From contig NZ_JAIOKB010000002.1 in the NCBI RefSeq assembly GCF_019898765.1, positions 558,001-622,000 of the forward strand: a stretch of 64,000 nucleotides of DNA, written 5' to 3'. Positions 16,527 to 26,229 of this stretch are shown piece by piece. The notes below the pieces were generated by a model, which was not told where the DNA came from, did not search any database, and was given only the letters and a program-made list of their open reading frames with translations. The stretch comes from Sphingomonas yunnanensis (lineage in GTDB: Bacteria > Pseudomonadota > Alphaproteobacteria > Sphingomonadales > Sphingomonadaceae). The translations under genes were made by a program, and so were the position numbers. The first letter of the stretch is position 1; the number at the start of each line of letters is the position of its first letter.

Positions 16527-17699
16527 ATGGATGACGCTCCCGCCCAGCCGACGTTCACCGTGGACGGCAACCTCCTGACGCTGCTCGATACCGGCCCGCG
16601 CCGGTTGGAAGCGCTGATCGCGCTGATCGACGGCGCGCGCCGCTCGCTGCGCGTCCTCTATTACATCTACGCCGACGATGACTCGGGCCGCCGCGTCAAC
16701 GCCGCGCTCGCGGCCGCGGCGCGGCGCGGGGTGCGCGTGGCCCTGGTGGTCGACGGCTTCGGCAGCGAGGGCGCGGACCCCGAGTTCTTCACGCCGCTGG
16801 AGCGCGCGGGCGTGTCGGTGTGTCGCTTCTCGCCGCGGCTGGGGCGACGCTACCTGCTGCGCAACCACCAGAAGCTCGCGCTCGCCGACGCGGAGACCGA
16901 AGGTGCGCGGATCATCATCGGCGGCTTCAACATCGAGGACGATTATTTCGGCACGCCGCGCGAGCAGGCGTGGCGCGACCTCGGCCTGCTCGTCGAAGGT
17001 CCCGCCGCGGCGCGGATGGCGGGTTATTTCGACGCGCTGGAGCAGGGCATCCACGGCCGCAGCCGGGTGCGCCGGCTCAACCGCGCGCTGGCGCGGTGGA
17101 GCGAGAGCGAGGGCAGGCTCCGCTGGCTGATCGGCGGGCCGACCCGCGAGCTGTCGCCCTGGGCGCGCGCGATCCGCGACGACATGCGGCGGGCGACGCG
17201 CATCGACGTGATCGCGGGTTATTTCACGCCGAGCCCGACGCTGCTGCGCGCGCTCGATCGCGCCGGCCGCCGCGCCGCCGCGGTCCGAGTGATCACCGCG
17301 TCCAAGTCGGACAATAACGTCACGATCGCGGCGGCGCGCTTCACCTACGCGGGCCTGCTGCGCCGCGGCGTCCGGATCTTCGAATATGCCGCCACCAAGC
17401 TCCACACCAAACTGTACGTGGTCGACGACGCCACCTGGATCGGCAGCGCCAACCTCGACATGCGCAGCCTGTTCATCAACCTCGAGCTGATGCTGCGGAT
17501 CGACGACCCCGCCTTCGCCGCGCACGCGCGCGCCTATGTCGAGGGCGAGATCGCGCAGTCCAACGAGGTGACGCGCGAGGCCTATCGCGACGCGACCGGC
17601 TGGTGGCAGCGCGGCAAGCAGCTGGTCGCCTACGCGCTCACCGCGGTGGCGGACCCGGCGATCTCGCGCGGGCTCAACTGGGGAATAGACGAGGGCTAG
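16527..17699 (+). CDS. Phospholipase D / cardiolipin synthase-like protein
   Basis: The 390-residue protein has two HKD motifs: His114-x-Lys116...Asp121 in NHQKLALAD, and His293-x-Lys295...Asp300 in LHTKLYVVDD, the second followed by GSANLDMRSLFINLE. That arrangement matches cardiolipin synthases and their soluble relatives. No clear membrane segments precede the first domain, unlike the classic ClsA type, so it is closer to ClsB/ClsC. The expected reaction is phosphatidyl transfer to make cardiolipin or a related lipid. I chose the first of two nearly adjacent ATGs. Confidence 0.88.
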   Translation: MDDAPAQPTFTVDGNLLTLLDTGPRRLEALIALIDGARRSLRVLYYIYADDDSGRRVNAALAAAARRGVRVALVVDGFGSEGADPEFFTPLERAGVSVCRFSPRLGRRYLLRNHQKLALADAETEGARIIIGGFNIEDDYFGTPREQAWRDLGLLVEGPAAARMAGYFDALEQGIHGRSRVRRLNRALARWSESEGRLRWLIGGPTRELSPWARAIRDDMRRATRIDVIAGYFTPSPTLLRALDRAGRRAAAVRVITASKSDNNVTIAAARFTYAGLLRRGVRIFEYAATKLHTKLYVVDDATWIGSANLDMRSLFINLELMLRIDDPAFAAHARAYVEGEIAQSNEVTREAYRDATGWWQRGKQLVAYALTAVADPAISRGLNWGIDEG

Positions 17700-17723
17700 A
17701 GTTCGATCCGCCCAGCGTGGATC

Positions 17724-17796
17724 GTGCTCCGCGGGACGCCGGAGCCGAAGCTCGGGCATCACGCTCTCCGCCCGAGGCCCCGCGTGGGCGAGGCAC
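17724..17796. repeat. Palindromic intergenic element, family A (diverged)
   Basis: A diverged copy running from GTGCTCCGCGGG to GGGCGAGGCAC, between the convergent phospholipase-D-like and chemoreceptor genes. It may serve as a shared transcript end. Confidence 0.6.
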
Positions 17797-17814
17797 ATCG
17801 TATGCGCTAGTCCG

Positions 17815-19407
17815 CTATGCCGCGCGGCGCGGCACCTCGCCCTTGAGGAAGCCGACGAAACGCTCGGTCGCGCCGTCCAGCGCGCGCGCGCTGGCGGCGA
17901 GCTCGCCGGCGCTGCCGCGCACCGTCTGCGACAATGAGGCGGTGGTGCGCACCGCGGCGGCGACCTCGTCGATGCGGCGCTCGATCAGCTCGGCACCGCT
18001 CGCCGTACGAGACGCGCCCGCCTCGATCCCGGCAGCGAGCTGGCGCTGGTCCGACACCGAGGCGGCGATCCCGCCCGCCGCGCTGGCGACCTGCGCCACC
18101 GCCGAGTCGGCGCGCGTCAGCGCCGCGGCGGCGTCACCCACGCCGGCGAAGATCGCGCCGAGCAGGGCGCTGATGCGATCGCTCGCACGCGTCGAATCGG
18201 CCGCGAGCGAGCGCACCTCGCCCGCGACCACGGCGAAGCCGCGCCCGGCCTCGCCCGCGCGCGCCGCCTCGATCGTCGCGTTGAGCGCGAGCAGGTTGGT
18301 CTTCTCGGCGATGTCGCGGATGTCGCCCACCAGCTGGCCGATGCGCTGGCCATGCTCCTCGAGCTCGCCGATGCGGCCGACGCCGCTGCCCGCCGCCGCC
18401 TGCGCCACCGCGGTGAGCGCGCTCTGCTGGTCGGCCGAGTCGGCGATCGCGCGGATCGAGCCGCCCAGGTCGCGGATCGAGTCGGCGACGTGGCGGATCT
18501 GCGTGGTCGCCTCGACCGCCTCGCTCGCCACCGCCGCGGCCTGCACCCCGGCACCCGCGGCGAGATCGTCGAGCGCGATCGAGGAGCGCTCGAGCTGGGC
18601 CGCGGCGGCGCCGATCGCGCGCACCACCTGCGCGACCGAGCCCTCGAACGCCTCGGCGACGGTGAGCAGCTCGTCGCGGCGCCGCGCCGCCGCGTCCTGC
18701 TCGACGCCGCGCAGCCGCGCGCGCTCGGCGGCGGCGGCGTCCTCGGCGGCGCGCGCCTGGCGCAGCGCCTCGGTGGCGACGGCGCGCGCCTGCTCGGCGG
18801 CGGTGCGCGCCTCGTCCGCCTCGGCGACCAGCGCGCGGCTGCGCTCGAGCGAGAGCCGCTGGCGCTCGAGCAGCCGCTCGAGCGCGCCCGTCACCAGCCA
18901 CAGCACGCCCGCCTGCATCACCACGGCCAGCGCGTGGACCAGCACGCGGCCGAGCCGCCCCTCGCCCGCGAACACCCAGGCCGGCGCGAACCACTCGAGC
19001 AGCAGGTGGTGAAGCGCGATCAGCCCCGCGGCGAAGACGATCGGCCGCCAGTCGCACAGCACCACCAGCGCGGCGAGTGCGACGAAGAAGAACATATGCC
19101 CGTCCATCTGCCAGGGATGGCCCTCGAGCACATAGACCAGCAGCGCGGGCGCGGTGGCGGCAAGCGTGCCGGCAATGGTGCGCGCCTGCGCGTCGGTGCG
19201 GCCCTTGATGGCGAGCCACGTCGGCGCCGCGGTGAGCGCGATCCCCGCGCCGAGCAGGAGCGGATCGACGCCGCCGGTGAGCATCAGCTGGATCACGGTC
19301 ACCGCCGCGAGCGCGACCCAGCCCAGCGCGACGATCAGCCGCATGCCGAGAAGACGCATCTGCGCCAGCGTCAACGTATCGAGCGCGCGCCAGCCGGTCA
19401 CGGTCAT
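17815..19407 (-). CDS. Methyl-accepting chemotaxis protein with multi-pass membrane sensor
   Basis: A 530-residue chemoreceptor. The N-terminal third contains about six hydrophobic segments with almost no periplasmic loop, including [19 protein letters not shown] and a His-rich helix (ALHHLLLEW). A coiled coil (about residues 190-260) leads to the signalling domain, whose tip reads [20 protein letters not shown]. The C-terminus lacks an NWETF-type CheR pentapeptide. No HAMP domain is evident. The sensor type suggests detection of a membrane-soluble or cytoplasmic cue. Its ATG overlaps the stop of a 101-residue membrane protein, so the two are coupled. Confidence 0.9.
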   Translation of the reverse strand: MTVTGWRALDTLTLAQMRLLGMRLIVALGWVALAAVTVIQLMLTGGVDPLLLGAGIALTAAPTWLAIKGRTDAQARTIAGTLAATAPALLVYVLEGHPWQMDGHMFFFVALAALVVLCDWRPIVFAAGLIALHHLLLEWFAPAWVFAGEGRLGRVLVHALAVVMQAGVLWLVTGALERLLERQRLSLERSRALVAEADEARTAAEQARAVATEALRQARAAEDAAAAERARLRGVEQDAAARRRDELLTVAEAFEGSVAQVVRAIGAAAAQLERSSIALDDLAAGAGVQAAAVASEAVEATTQIRHVADSIRDLGGSIRAIADSADQQSALTAVAQAAAGSGVGRIGELEEHGQRIGQLVGDIRDIAEKTNLLALNATIEAARAGEAGRGFAVVAGEVRSLAADSTRASDRISALLGAIFAGVGDAAAALTRADSAVAQVASAAGGIAASVSDQRQLAAGIEAGASRTASGAELIERRIDEVAAAVRTTASLSQTVRGSAGELAASARALDGATERFVGFLKGEVPRRAA

Positions 19408-19709
19408 GCCCGCTCTCCGACATCGTCGCCGCACAGGGGAGAGGGCGCGGCGAGCAGCAGCGCGTCGCCGAGGCGGAGGCGCGCCGTGATCCGGTCGCGC
19501 GTGCCGCGCACCACCAGGCTCCGTCCCGGTCCGCGCCCGACCAGCCGCGCGTCGGCAGCGAGCGCGGCCGAGGCGAGCGCCCCGGGCGCGGCCACGATCG
19601 GCACCAGCAGCATCGTTCCTTCCGCCGGCGGCCGCAGCGCCAGCACCAGCAACAGCATTGCGAAGAGCGCGGCGTGGAGCAGCAGCGGGAATGACGCACG
19701 GCGGGTCAT
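19404..19709 (-). CDS. Small membrane-anchored hypothetical protein
   Basis: A 101-residue protein with one strong hydrophobic segment near residues 9-26 ([17 protein letters not shown]), a second weaker one ([18 protein letters not shown]), and a basic beta-like C-terminal part ([20 protein letters not shown]). Its stop overlaps the start of the chemoreceptor gene (ATGA), so it is cotranslated with it and may be an accessory protein. No family is recognised. Confidence 0.6.
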   Translation of the reverse strand: MTRRASFPLLLHAALFAMLLLVLALRPPAEGTMLLVPIVAAPGALASAALAADARLVGRGPGRSLVVRGTRDRITARLRLGDALLLAAPSPLCGDDVGERA

Positions 19710-19757
19710 GCAGACCGTCTAGACGAGGCTCCTTAACACGCCCTTTCTTCGCCTAGA

Positions 19758-21176
19758 TCAAGTCCCACCCGCCGCCGCCGCGCGCCGGAGCCCCCGCCTC
19801 CGCCCGTAGGCCAGGTAGAACAGCGACCCCACCGCGTTCCACAGCAGGAAGCGCGTGATCGTCGCGCTCGGCAGGCTCCACAGCAGGTAGAGGCAGCCGA
19901 GGATGGCGAGCGATCCCACGACATAGGGCAACGGGCATCGGAACAGCCGCGGCGCGTCGGGCGCGGTGCGGCGCAGCACCATCAGGCACGCGCCCGCCGC
20001 GATGAAGGCGAGCAATGTCCCCGCGTTGGCCAGCTCGGCGATCTCGTCGAGCCGGAACAGCCCCGCCACCACCGCGATCGCGACCCCGGTCAGCAGCGTG
20101 ATGCGTGTCGGCGCGCCGCTGCGCGCGCTCACCGTGGCGAGCCCGCGCGGCAGCAGCCCGTCGCGCGCCATCACGAAGAAGATGCGGCTCTGCCCGTACA
20201 TCATCACCAGGATCACCGAGGGCAGCGCGATCACCGCGGCGAGCGCGATCAGATGGCCGGCGAGCGGCTGGCCGAGCGAGCGCAGCACCAGCGCGAGCGG
20301 CTCGGGCGAGTTGGCCAGGCGGGTGAAGGGCAGCGCACCGATCGCCGCCACCGCCACCGCCATGTAGATCGCGGTGCACACCAGCATCGAGCCGACGATG
20401 CCGATCGTCAGGTCACGCCCGGGCCGCTTCGCCTCCTCGGCCGAGGTCGCCACCGCGTCGAAGCCGTAGAAAGCGAAGAAGACGATCGCCGCCGCCGCCA
20501 TCACGCCGCGCTTGTGCCCGCCGCTCTCCGCCGCGGCGAAGCCGTAGGGCATGAACGGGTGGAGGTTGGCCGGATCGAACGCGGGCAGCGCGAAGACGAT
20601 GAACACCGCCAGCGCGGCGAGCTTGACCACGACGAGGACGATGTTGAGCGTCGCGCTCTCGCGCGTACCAGCGACCAGCATACCCATGACGGCGAGCGCC
20701 ACCGCCACAGCGGGCAGGTTGACGAGGCCGCCACCGTGCGGTCCGGCGAGCAGCGCGGTCGGCAGCGTCACCCCGGCGGACTGGATCCAGCCGACGAGAT
20801 AGCCCGACCAGCCCACCGCCACGGTCGAGCAGGCGAGCGAATATTCGAGGATCAGGCTCCAGCCGACGACCCAGGCGGCGGTCTCGCCCAGGGCGGCGTA
20901 GCTGAAGGTATAGGCGCCGCCCGCGGCGGGTATCATCGTCGCCAGCTCGGCATAGGCCAGCGCGGCGCAGGCGCAGACCGCGCCGGCGATCGCGAAGGCG
21001 AGGATCACCGCGGGGCCGGCGCGCTCGGCGCCGACGCCGGTGAGCGTGTAGATGCCGGTGCCGACGATCGCGCCGACGCCGAGCGCGATCAGGTGCGGCC
21101 AGGAGAGCGTCTTGGCGAGCGCGCGGCCCTCTTCATGCCGGGTCACGTCGGCGAGTGACTTGCGCTGGCCCAGCAT
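19758..21176 (-). CDS. APC-family amino acid permease
   Basis: The 472-residue protein has 12 or more membrane helices and the APC signature GVGAIVGTGIYTLTGV at residues 33-48 and AYAELATMIPAAGGAYTFSY further on. It resembles cationic amino acid/YfnA-type transporters. It lies downstream of a hydroxyproline epimerase and a DapA-like lyase on the same strand, so an imino acid such as hydroxyproline or proline is a likely substrate. A 277-bp gap with a palindromic element separates it from the epimerase gene, so it may have its own promoter. Confidence 0.85.
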   Translation of the reverse strand: MLGQRKSLADVTRHEEGRALAKTLSWPHLIALGVGAIVGTGIYTLTGVGAERAGPAVILAFAIAGAVCACAALAYAELATMIPAAGGAYTFSYAALGETAAWVVGWSLILEYSLACSTVAVGWSGYLVGWIQSAGVTLPTALLAGPHGGGLVNLPAVAVALAVMGMLVAGTRESATLNIVLVVVKLAALAVFIVFALPAFDPANLHPFMPYGFAAAESGGHKRGVMAAAAIVFFAFYGFDAVATSAEEAKRPGRDLTIGIVGSMLVCTAIYMAVAVAAIGALPFTRLANSPEPLALVLRSLGQPLAGHLIALAAVIALPSVILVMMYGQSRIFFVMARDGLLPRGLATVSARSGAPTRITLLTGVAIAVVAGLFRLDEIAELANAGTLLAFIAAGACLMVLRRTAPDAPRLFRCPLPYVVGSLAILGCLYLLWSLPSATITRFLLWNAVGSLFYLAYGRRRGLRRAAAAGGT

Positions 21177-21260
21177 GATCGTGTCTCCTAAGCAGGTGGA
21201 TGCGGTGAGTGATCGCTCCGCGCGATCGGCCCGGACCCGGTCGAGCCCCTCGCCCCACTC

Positions 21261-21353
21261 ATGCTCTCCCGCGCACGCGGGAGCCCAGCCGGCGCGGACG
21301 TCGCCCGTCGTTGCTCTGCTCTGCCCTGGAGCCCCGCGTTCGCGGAGAAACAC
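21261..21353. repeat. Palindromic intergenic element, family A
   Basis: A copy with ATGCTCTCCCGCGCACGCGG at its left end and a diverged right arm (GAGCCCCGCGTTCGCGG), in the 277-bp gap between the permease and epimerase genes. The remaining gap sequence shows no open gene. A near-perfect GCGGCCGCTGCTCAGCGGCCGC-like dyad lies just after it, near 21370. Confidence 0.65.
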
Positions 21354-21453
21354 CCCGATGGGGTTCGGCCGCTGCTCAGCGGCCGCCGACGAGGCGGACG
21401 AGCGAGGTTCGGACGAGGTCCGGCATGACGCGAGAGGGGCGCGCCAGCCTCGC

Positions 21454-22452
21454 TCACGTCACCTGGAAGCCGGACCAGAACGGATCGTCGCGGTCGATCC
21501 AGATGGTGTTGAAGCCGGTCGCGACCGCCGATCCCTCGATCGAGGGGATGATCGCGGGCACGTCGCCCAGCGTCGTCGCCGCCTCGACCCGGCCGATGAA
21601 GCGGCTGCCGATATAGCTCTCGTGGACGAAGCGGTCGCCGACCCTCAGGTCGCCGCGATCGGCCAGATGCGCGAGCCGCGCCGAGGTGCCGGTGCCGCAC
21701 GGCGAGCGGTCGATCGCCTTGTCGCCGTAGAAGACCGCGTTGCGGCCGTCGGCGTCGTTGCCGCGCGCGCGGTCCGCCCAGAGCACGTGGCTCACCCCGC
21801 GGATCGTCGGGTCGAGCGGGTGCACCGGCTCGACCTTCTCGCGCACCGCGGTGCGCACCAGCCGCGAGGCCGCGATCAGCCGGTCCGCCCCCATCGCGTC
21901 GAGCCCCGCATAGCCCCCCTGTGGCTCCACGATCGCGTAGTAATTGCCGCCATAAGCGACGTCGACGCTGAGCCGGCCGAGATCGGCGACGTCGACCTCC
22001 ACGCCGCGCGCCGCGACATAGCTGGGCACGTTGGTGATACGGACCGAGGTCACCTTCTCGCCCGCGATCGCGTAGGCGATGTCGATCACGCCCGCGGGCA
22101 CCTCGACCTTGAGCCGCCCCGGCGTCGCCGGCTGGATCAGCCCGTGCTCCAGCCCGAAGGTGATCATCCCGATCGTGCCGTGGCCGCACATGGGCAGGCA
22201 GCCGCTCGTCTCGATGAACAGGATGCCGACGTCGGCATCGGCGGTGGTGGGCGGGTAGAGGAAGCCGCCCGACATCATGTCGTGGCCGCGCGGCTCGAAG
22301 CAGAGCCCGGTGCGGATCCAGTCGTAGCGGGCGAGGAAATCCTGCCGGCGCTCGGACATGGAGGCGCCGCGCAGCAGCGGCGCGCCCCCCGCGACGAGCC
22401 GCACCGGGTTGCCCGCGGTGTGGCCGTCGATGCAGAAGAAGGTGTGGCGCAT
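21454..22452 (-). CDS. 4-hydroxyproline 2-epimerase (proline racemase family)
   Basis: A 332-residue proline-racemase-fold protein. The two catalytic positions are both cysteine: Cys89 in LPMCGHGTIG and Cys252 in DRSPCGTGTSARL. Two cysteines fit an epimerase or racemase, and not trans-3-hydroxyproline dehydratase, which has Thr at the second site. The opening DGHTAGNPVRLV is typical of hydroxyproline epimerases. The enzyme converts trans-4-hydroxy-L-proline to cis-4-hydroxy-D-proline, the first step of its breakdown. It is 13 bp downstream of a DapA-like gene whose product could act two steps later. Confidence 0.88.
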   Translation of the reverse strand: MRHTFFCIDGHTAGNPVRLVAGGAPLLRGASMSERRQDFLARYDWIRTGLCFEPRGHDMMSGGFLYPPTTADADVGILFIETSGCLPMCGHGTIGMITFGLEHGLIQPATPGRLKVEVPAGVIDIAYAIAGEKVTSVRITNVPSYVAARGVEVDVADLGRLSVDVAYGGNYYAIVEPQGGYAGLDAMGADRLIAASRLVRTAVREKVEPVHPLDPTIRGVSHVLWADRARGNDADGRNAVFYGDKAIDRSPCGTGTSARLAHLADRGDLRVGDRFVHESYIGSRFIGRVEAATTLGDVPAIIPSIEGSAVATGFNTIWIDRDDPFWSGFQVT

Positions 22453-22465
22453 GCCGCCTCGGCTA

Positions 22466-23380
22466 TCAGGCCGCGGCGGGCAGCGACAGCGTGGGGCGCG
22501 TCGCCGCGGCGCGCTCGACCATCGCGATCACCTCCGCGCGGCGCTCGCCGGTGAGCACGTAGCGCGGCGGCAGCACGCGCTCCGAGCCGCGCCCCATCAC
22601 CTGCTCGGCGAGCTTGATCGACTGGACGAGGTCGTGCTCGGCGTCGAGGTGGAGCAGCGGCATGAACCAGCGGTAGATCTCGAGCGCCTTGGCGTGATCG
22701 CCGCGCTCGAACGCCGCGACCAGCTCGACCGACTCCTTCGGGAAGGCGTTGGTCAGGCCCGAGACCCAGCCCTGCGCGCCGAGGTACAGCCCCTCCAGCG
22801 CGACGTCGTCCAGGCCGGCGAACAGCACGTAGCGGTCGCCGAGATCGTTGCGGAAGTCGGTGAAGCGCCGCGTGTCGGGCGCCGATTCCTTCACCGCGAC
22901 GATGTTCTCCACCGGCACCAGCTGCTCGAGCACGTAGCGGTCGATCACGGTGCGATAGGCCGGCGGGTTGTTGTACAGCATGATCGGCAGCGCGGTGCGC
23001 TCCGCCACGCCGCGGAAGTGCGCCACCAGCTCGTCGGGCTTGGGCACATAGACCATCGGCGGCAGCAGCATCAGCCCGTCCGCCCCGGCCTTCTCCGCCG
23101 CCTGGGCGTAGCGGACCGCGCGGCGGGTGTCATACTCGGAGACGCCGGTGATCACCGGCACGCGCCCCTTCACCACCTCGACGATGGCGGAGAGCACCGT
23201 GACCTTCTCGTCATAGTCGAGCGAGTTGTTCTCGCCCACGGTGCCCAGCGCGATGATCCCGGTGACGCCGTCGCGGATCAGCTCGTCGACGACGCGCTGC
23301 GTGTCCGACAGGTCGAGCGTGAGATCCTCGCGCACCTGGGTCGTCACCGCCGGGAACACGCCCTTCCAACCGATCGCCAT
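22466..23380 (-). CDS. DapA-family lyase, probable pyrroline-hydroxycarboxylate deaminase
   Basis: A 304-residue protein of the dihydrodipicolinate synthase/NAL family. It has the G-T-V-G-E-N-N loop (ALGTVGENNSLDYDEK), Tyr136 in LYNNPPAY and the Schiff-base Lys164 in VAVKESAPD. In hydroxyproline catabolism a DapA-family enzyme deaminates pyrroline-4-hydroxy-2-carboxylate to alpha-ketoglutarate semialdehyde. The adjacent epimerase supports that role here. Other aldolase activities remain possible. A GAGAGG ribosome-binding site and a GTATAC-centred palindrome lie upstream. Confidence 0.8.
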   Translation of the reverse strand: MAIGWKGVFPAVTTQVREDLTLDLSDTQRVVDELIRDGVTGIIALGTVGENNSLDYDEKVTVLSAIVEVVKGRVPVITGVSEYDTRRAVRYAQAAEKAGADGLMLLPPMVYVPKPDELVAHFRGVAERTALPIMLYNNPPAYRTVIDRYVLEQLVPVENIVAVKESAPDTRRFTDFRNDLGDRYVLFAGLDDVALEGLYLGAQGWVSGLTNAFPKESVELVAAFERGDHAKALEIYRWFMPLLHLDAEHDLVQSIKLAEQVMGRGSERVLPPRYVLTGERRAEVIAMVERAAATRPTLSLPAAA

Positions 23381-23416
23381 TGCCGACACTAGCCTCTCAA
23401 TTTTCTCAGACACAGA

Positions 23417-23426
23417 TCGTATACTA
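23417..23426. promoter_or_regulatory. GTATAC-centred operator before the DapA-like gene
   Basis: The sequence TCGTATACTA lies 37 bp upstream of the DapA-like start, in a 75-bp gap. It matches 9 of 10 bases of the perfect palindrome TCGTATACGA in front of the arabinofuranosidase gene at 28679. The GTnnnAC-type dyad fits GntR regulators of the FCD class. Confidence 0.55.
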
Positions 23427-23455
23427 AGCAGATCGCGTGAGCGCAACCTGTCCGA

Positions 23456-25213
23456 CTATTCCTCGTCGGGGTATGGGCCGCGGCCGCCGTCGCGGATCAG
23501 CTGGTCGACGCGGCGGTCGATCTCGCTCACGGGCACCGAGCCGAGCGCCAGCACCGCGTCGTGGAAAGCCTTCACGTTGAACTTGGGGCCGAGCGCCTGC
23601 TCGGCGCGGGCGCGGGCGCGCTGGATCGCGAGCTGGCCGGTGTAATAGCTCAGCGCCTGCCCCGGCCAGGCGATGTAGCGGTCGACCTCGGTGGTGACCT
23701 CGTGGTCGGACAGCGCGGTGTTGTCGCGCAGATAGGCCTGCGCGCGCTCGCGGCTCCAGCCCATCGCGTGGATGCCGGTGTCCACGACCAGCCGCGACGC
23801 GCGCCACGCCTGATAGCTCAGCATGCCGAAGAGGTCATAGGGCGTCTCGTACATCCCCATCTCCTCGCCCAATGTCTCGCAGTAGAGCGCCCAGCCCTCG
23901 CCGTAGACGGAAAGGTAGGTGTCGCGGCGGAACGGCGGCAGGTCCTTGTTCTCGGCGGCGAGCGGCATCTGGAAGGCGTGGCCGGGCGCGCTCTCGTGCA
24001 GCGTCAGCGCGGGCATGGCGTAGAGCGAGCGCGCGGGCAGGTCGTAGGTATTGACCAGATACACGCCCGGCCCGCCGCGTCCCGCGGTGTAGAAGGGCGC
24101 GACGTCGGCGGGCACCGGTTTGATCGCGAAGCGGCTGCGCGGCAGCCGGCCGAAATACTGCGCCGCCTTGCCGTCGAAGGTCTTGGCGATCCACGCCGCG
24201 CGATCGAGCAGCTGCTGCGGCGTGGTGGCGTAGAAACGCGGGTCGGTGCGCAGGAAGGTGAGGAAGGCGGGCAGGTCGCCCTGGAACTTCACCTGCGCCA
24301 TCACCTGCAGCATCCGCGCGCGGATCTTGGCGACCTCGGCGAGGCCGATCGCGTGGACCTGTTCGGGGGTCTGCGCCAGCGTCGTATATTCCGCGATCTT
24401 CGACTGATAATAGGCCTTGCCGTCGGGCAGGTCATAGGCGGCCAGCGCGGTGCGCGCCCCCGGGATATAGTCCTCGCGCAGGAAGGCGAGCAGCCGGCGG
24501 TGCGCGGGCAGCACCGAGTCGCGGATCGCCGCCTCGCCGGCGCGGCGCAGCTCGGCCTGGGTCGCGGCCGGGATCTGCCGCGGCATCGTCGCGAAGGGCG
24601 CGTAGAAGGGATTGTCCGCGATCGACCTCGCCTCGACGACCTGCGCGACGCCGATGTCGCGCCCCGCCAGCGTCACCCTGGGCGGGGTGAAGCCGCGCCG
24701 GAGCCCGGCGCGCATGTTGGCGATCTGCTGGTCGAAATAGCGCGGCAGCTCGCTGAGCATCGACAGATAGGCGCGATACTCCTTCTCGTTCGCGAGCGGG
24801 TCGCGCGCCGAGGCGGCGACGTCGCCCCAGAAGCTGGTGTCGGCGGTGAGCGGCTTCTCATAGTCGCGGAAGCGCTGCTCGTTGAGAAGTGCGTCGATCT
24901 GCTGGCGGTAGACCGCGTCATTGACCTGCTCGGCGGGCGAGAGATCGGTGGGGCGGATCGCGCGCAGCCGCGTCGCGGTCTCCTCCCAGCGCCTGAGCCG
25001 CGCCGCCTGCGCCGCCGGCCCGACGTCGGGCAGGTGCGCGCGCGCCTCGCGGCGGCTGTCCTCGTCGGCGGCCATCTGCTGCTGCCGCCAGCCATATTCG
25101 TCGGTATAGAGCCGGCGCAGCGTCGCGTCGGCACTCCCCACCCGCGGCGCCGCGGTCACCGGCGCCGCCACCATCATCGTCGCGCCCAGCAGCGCCGCCA
25201 GTATCTGCCTCAC
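23456..25213 (-). CDS. DUF885 family protein, putative zinc metallopeptidase
   Basis: The 585-residue protein has a signal peptide (LAALLGATMMVAAPVTAAP) and the DUF885 hallmarks: a zinc-binding HESAPGH motif with its first His near residue 406, and the downstream YGEGWALYCETLGEEMG stretch that supplies the third metal ligand. DUF885 proteins look like M2/M3-type peptidases with an alpha-helical cleft and are thought to be exported. The stop of the upstream Ldh gene overlaps its start by 4 bp, so it belongs to the arabinofuranosidase operon. Release of hydroxyproline-containing peptides is a reasonable guess. Confidence 0.85.
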   Translation of the reverse strand: MRQILAALLGATMMVAAPVTAAPRVGSADATLRRLYTDEYGWRQQQMAADEDSRREARAHLPDVGPAAQAARLRRWEETATRLRAIRPTDLSPAEQVNDAVYRQQIDALLNEQRFRDYEKPLTADTSFWGDVAASARDPLANEKEYRAYLSMLSELPRYFDQQIANMRAGLRRGFTPPRVTLAGRDIGVAQVVEARSIADNPFYAPFATMPRQIPAATQAELRRAGEAAIRDSVLPAHRRLLAFLREDYIPGARTALAAYDLPDGKAYYQSKIAEYTTLAQTPEQVHAIGLAEVAKIRARMLQVMAQVKFQGDLPAFLTFLRTDPRFYATTPQQLLDRAAWIAKTFDGKAAQYFGRLPRSRFAIKPVPADVAPFYTAGRGGPGVYLVNTYDLPARSLYAMPALTLHESAPGHAFQMPLAAENKDLPPFRRDTYLSVYGEGWALYCETLGEEMGMYETPYDLFGMLSYQAWRASRLVVDTGIHAMGWSRERAQAYLRDNTALSDHEVTTEVDRYIAWPGQALSYYTGQLAIQRARARAEQALGPKFNVKAFHDAVLALGSVPVSEIDRRVDQLIRDGGRGPYPDEE

Positions 25214-26229
25214 TCAACCTCCCCGATCGCGATGATGTCGGCGTAGAGTGCGGCCGGCACCAGCACACCCTCTTTCTCGCTCCGCGCGCGCGCCGCGTAG
25301 CGCCGCGCCGACGGGAGCCGCGCGCCCTGGCCCTCGATCGCCGCGAACAGCGCCTCGGCGCGCGCGAGATGCTCGGCCGCGGCGGCACCGAGGAAGCCCG
25401 CGGGATCGAGCGCGACGATCAGCTCGCCCCCGCGCGGCGAGGCGCCGCGTCCGGCGTCGGCGGCGAGCGACTCGGCGCTGGTCATCTCGCCGATCAGCGG
25501 GCCGGCGAGCAGCTCCACCATCGCCGCCAGCGCGGATCCCTTGTGCCCGCCGAAGGTGCGCATCGCCCCGCCCAGCACCGCCGCGGCATCGGTGCTGGGC
25601 CGCCCCTCCGCGTCATAGCCCCAGTCGTCGGGGATGGCGCGGCCGGCGCGGCGGTGCAGCTCGATCTCGCCCCGCGCCACCGCGCTGGTGGCGAAGTCGA
25701 AGACGAAGGGAGGCGCGCCGGGGCGCGGCCAGCCGAAGGCGATCGGGTTGGTGCCGAACACCGGCCGCGTCCCGCCCGCGGGCGCGACCCAGGCGTGGCT
25801 CGGCGTCATCGCCAGCGCGACCAGCCCCGCCTCGGCCAGCGCCTCGACCTCGGGCCAGAGCGCGGCGAAGTGGACGACGTCGGTCAGCGCCAGCGCGGCG
25901 ATGCCGCCCGCGCGTGCCTTGGCCTCGAGCAGCGGGCGGCCCGCGGCGAAGGCGAGCTGCGCGAAGCCGCCGCCGCCGTCGACCCGCACCAAGGCGGCGG
26001 CGGGCTCGCTCACGCGCGGCACCGCGTCGCGCGCGACCGCGCCGCTGCGCAGGCTGTGCGCGGCGACGAGGAGGCGGTAGACGCCGTGACTGGCGCAGCC
26101 GTCGCGCTCGCCCGCGACCATCGTCTCGGCCACCGCCTCGGCGTGCGCGGGCGCGAGCCCGACCCTGCGGAGCGTCGCCCGCGCCAGCGCGCGCACCTCG
26201 TCGAGCGTCAGCCGGACGGCGTCGCTCAC
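25210..26229 (-). CDS. Ldh-family (malate/L-lactate/pyrroline-2-carboxylate) reductase
   Basis: A 339-residue NAD(P)-dependent enzyme of the Ldh2/YlbC/DpkA family, which has its own fold. Diagnostic stretches are GERDGCASHGVYRL, TDVVHFAALWPEVEALAE, GTNPIAFGWP and FGGHKGSALA. Members reduce alpha-keto acids or cyclic imines such as pyrroline-2-carboxylate, the latter acting in hydroxyproline breakdown. The GTG start overlaps the stop of the arabinofuranosidase gene (GTGA), and its stop overlaps the next start, so all three are one operon. The context favours a cyclic imino acid substrate, but this is inference. Confidence 0.82.
   Translation of the reverse strand: MSDAVRLTLDEVRALARATLRRVGLAPAHAEAVAETMVAGERDGCASHGVYRLLVAAHSLRSGAVARDAVPRVSEPAAALVRVDGGGGFAQLAFAAGRPLLEAKARAGGIAALALTDVVHFAALWPEVEALAEAGLVALAMTPSHAWVAPAGGTRPVFGTNPIAFGWPRPGAPPFVFDFATSAVARGEIELHRRAGRAIPDDWGYDAEGRPSTDAAAVLGGAMRTFGGHKGSALAAMVELLAGPLIGEMTSAESLAADAGRGASPRGGELIVALDPAGFLGAAAAEHLARAEALFAAIEGQGARLPSARRYAARARSEKEGVLVPAALYADIIAIGEVE

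Noticed and set aside
21454..22452. trans-3-hydroxyproline dehydratase
   Set aside because: The family member has Cys at both catalytic positions (Cys89 and Cys252); the dehydratase carries Thr at the second.
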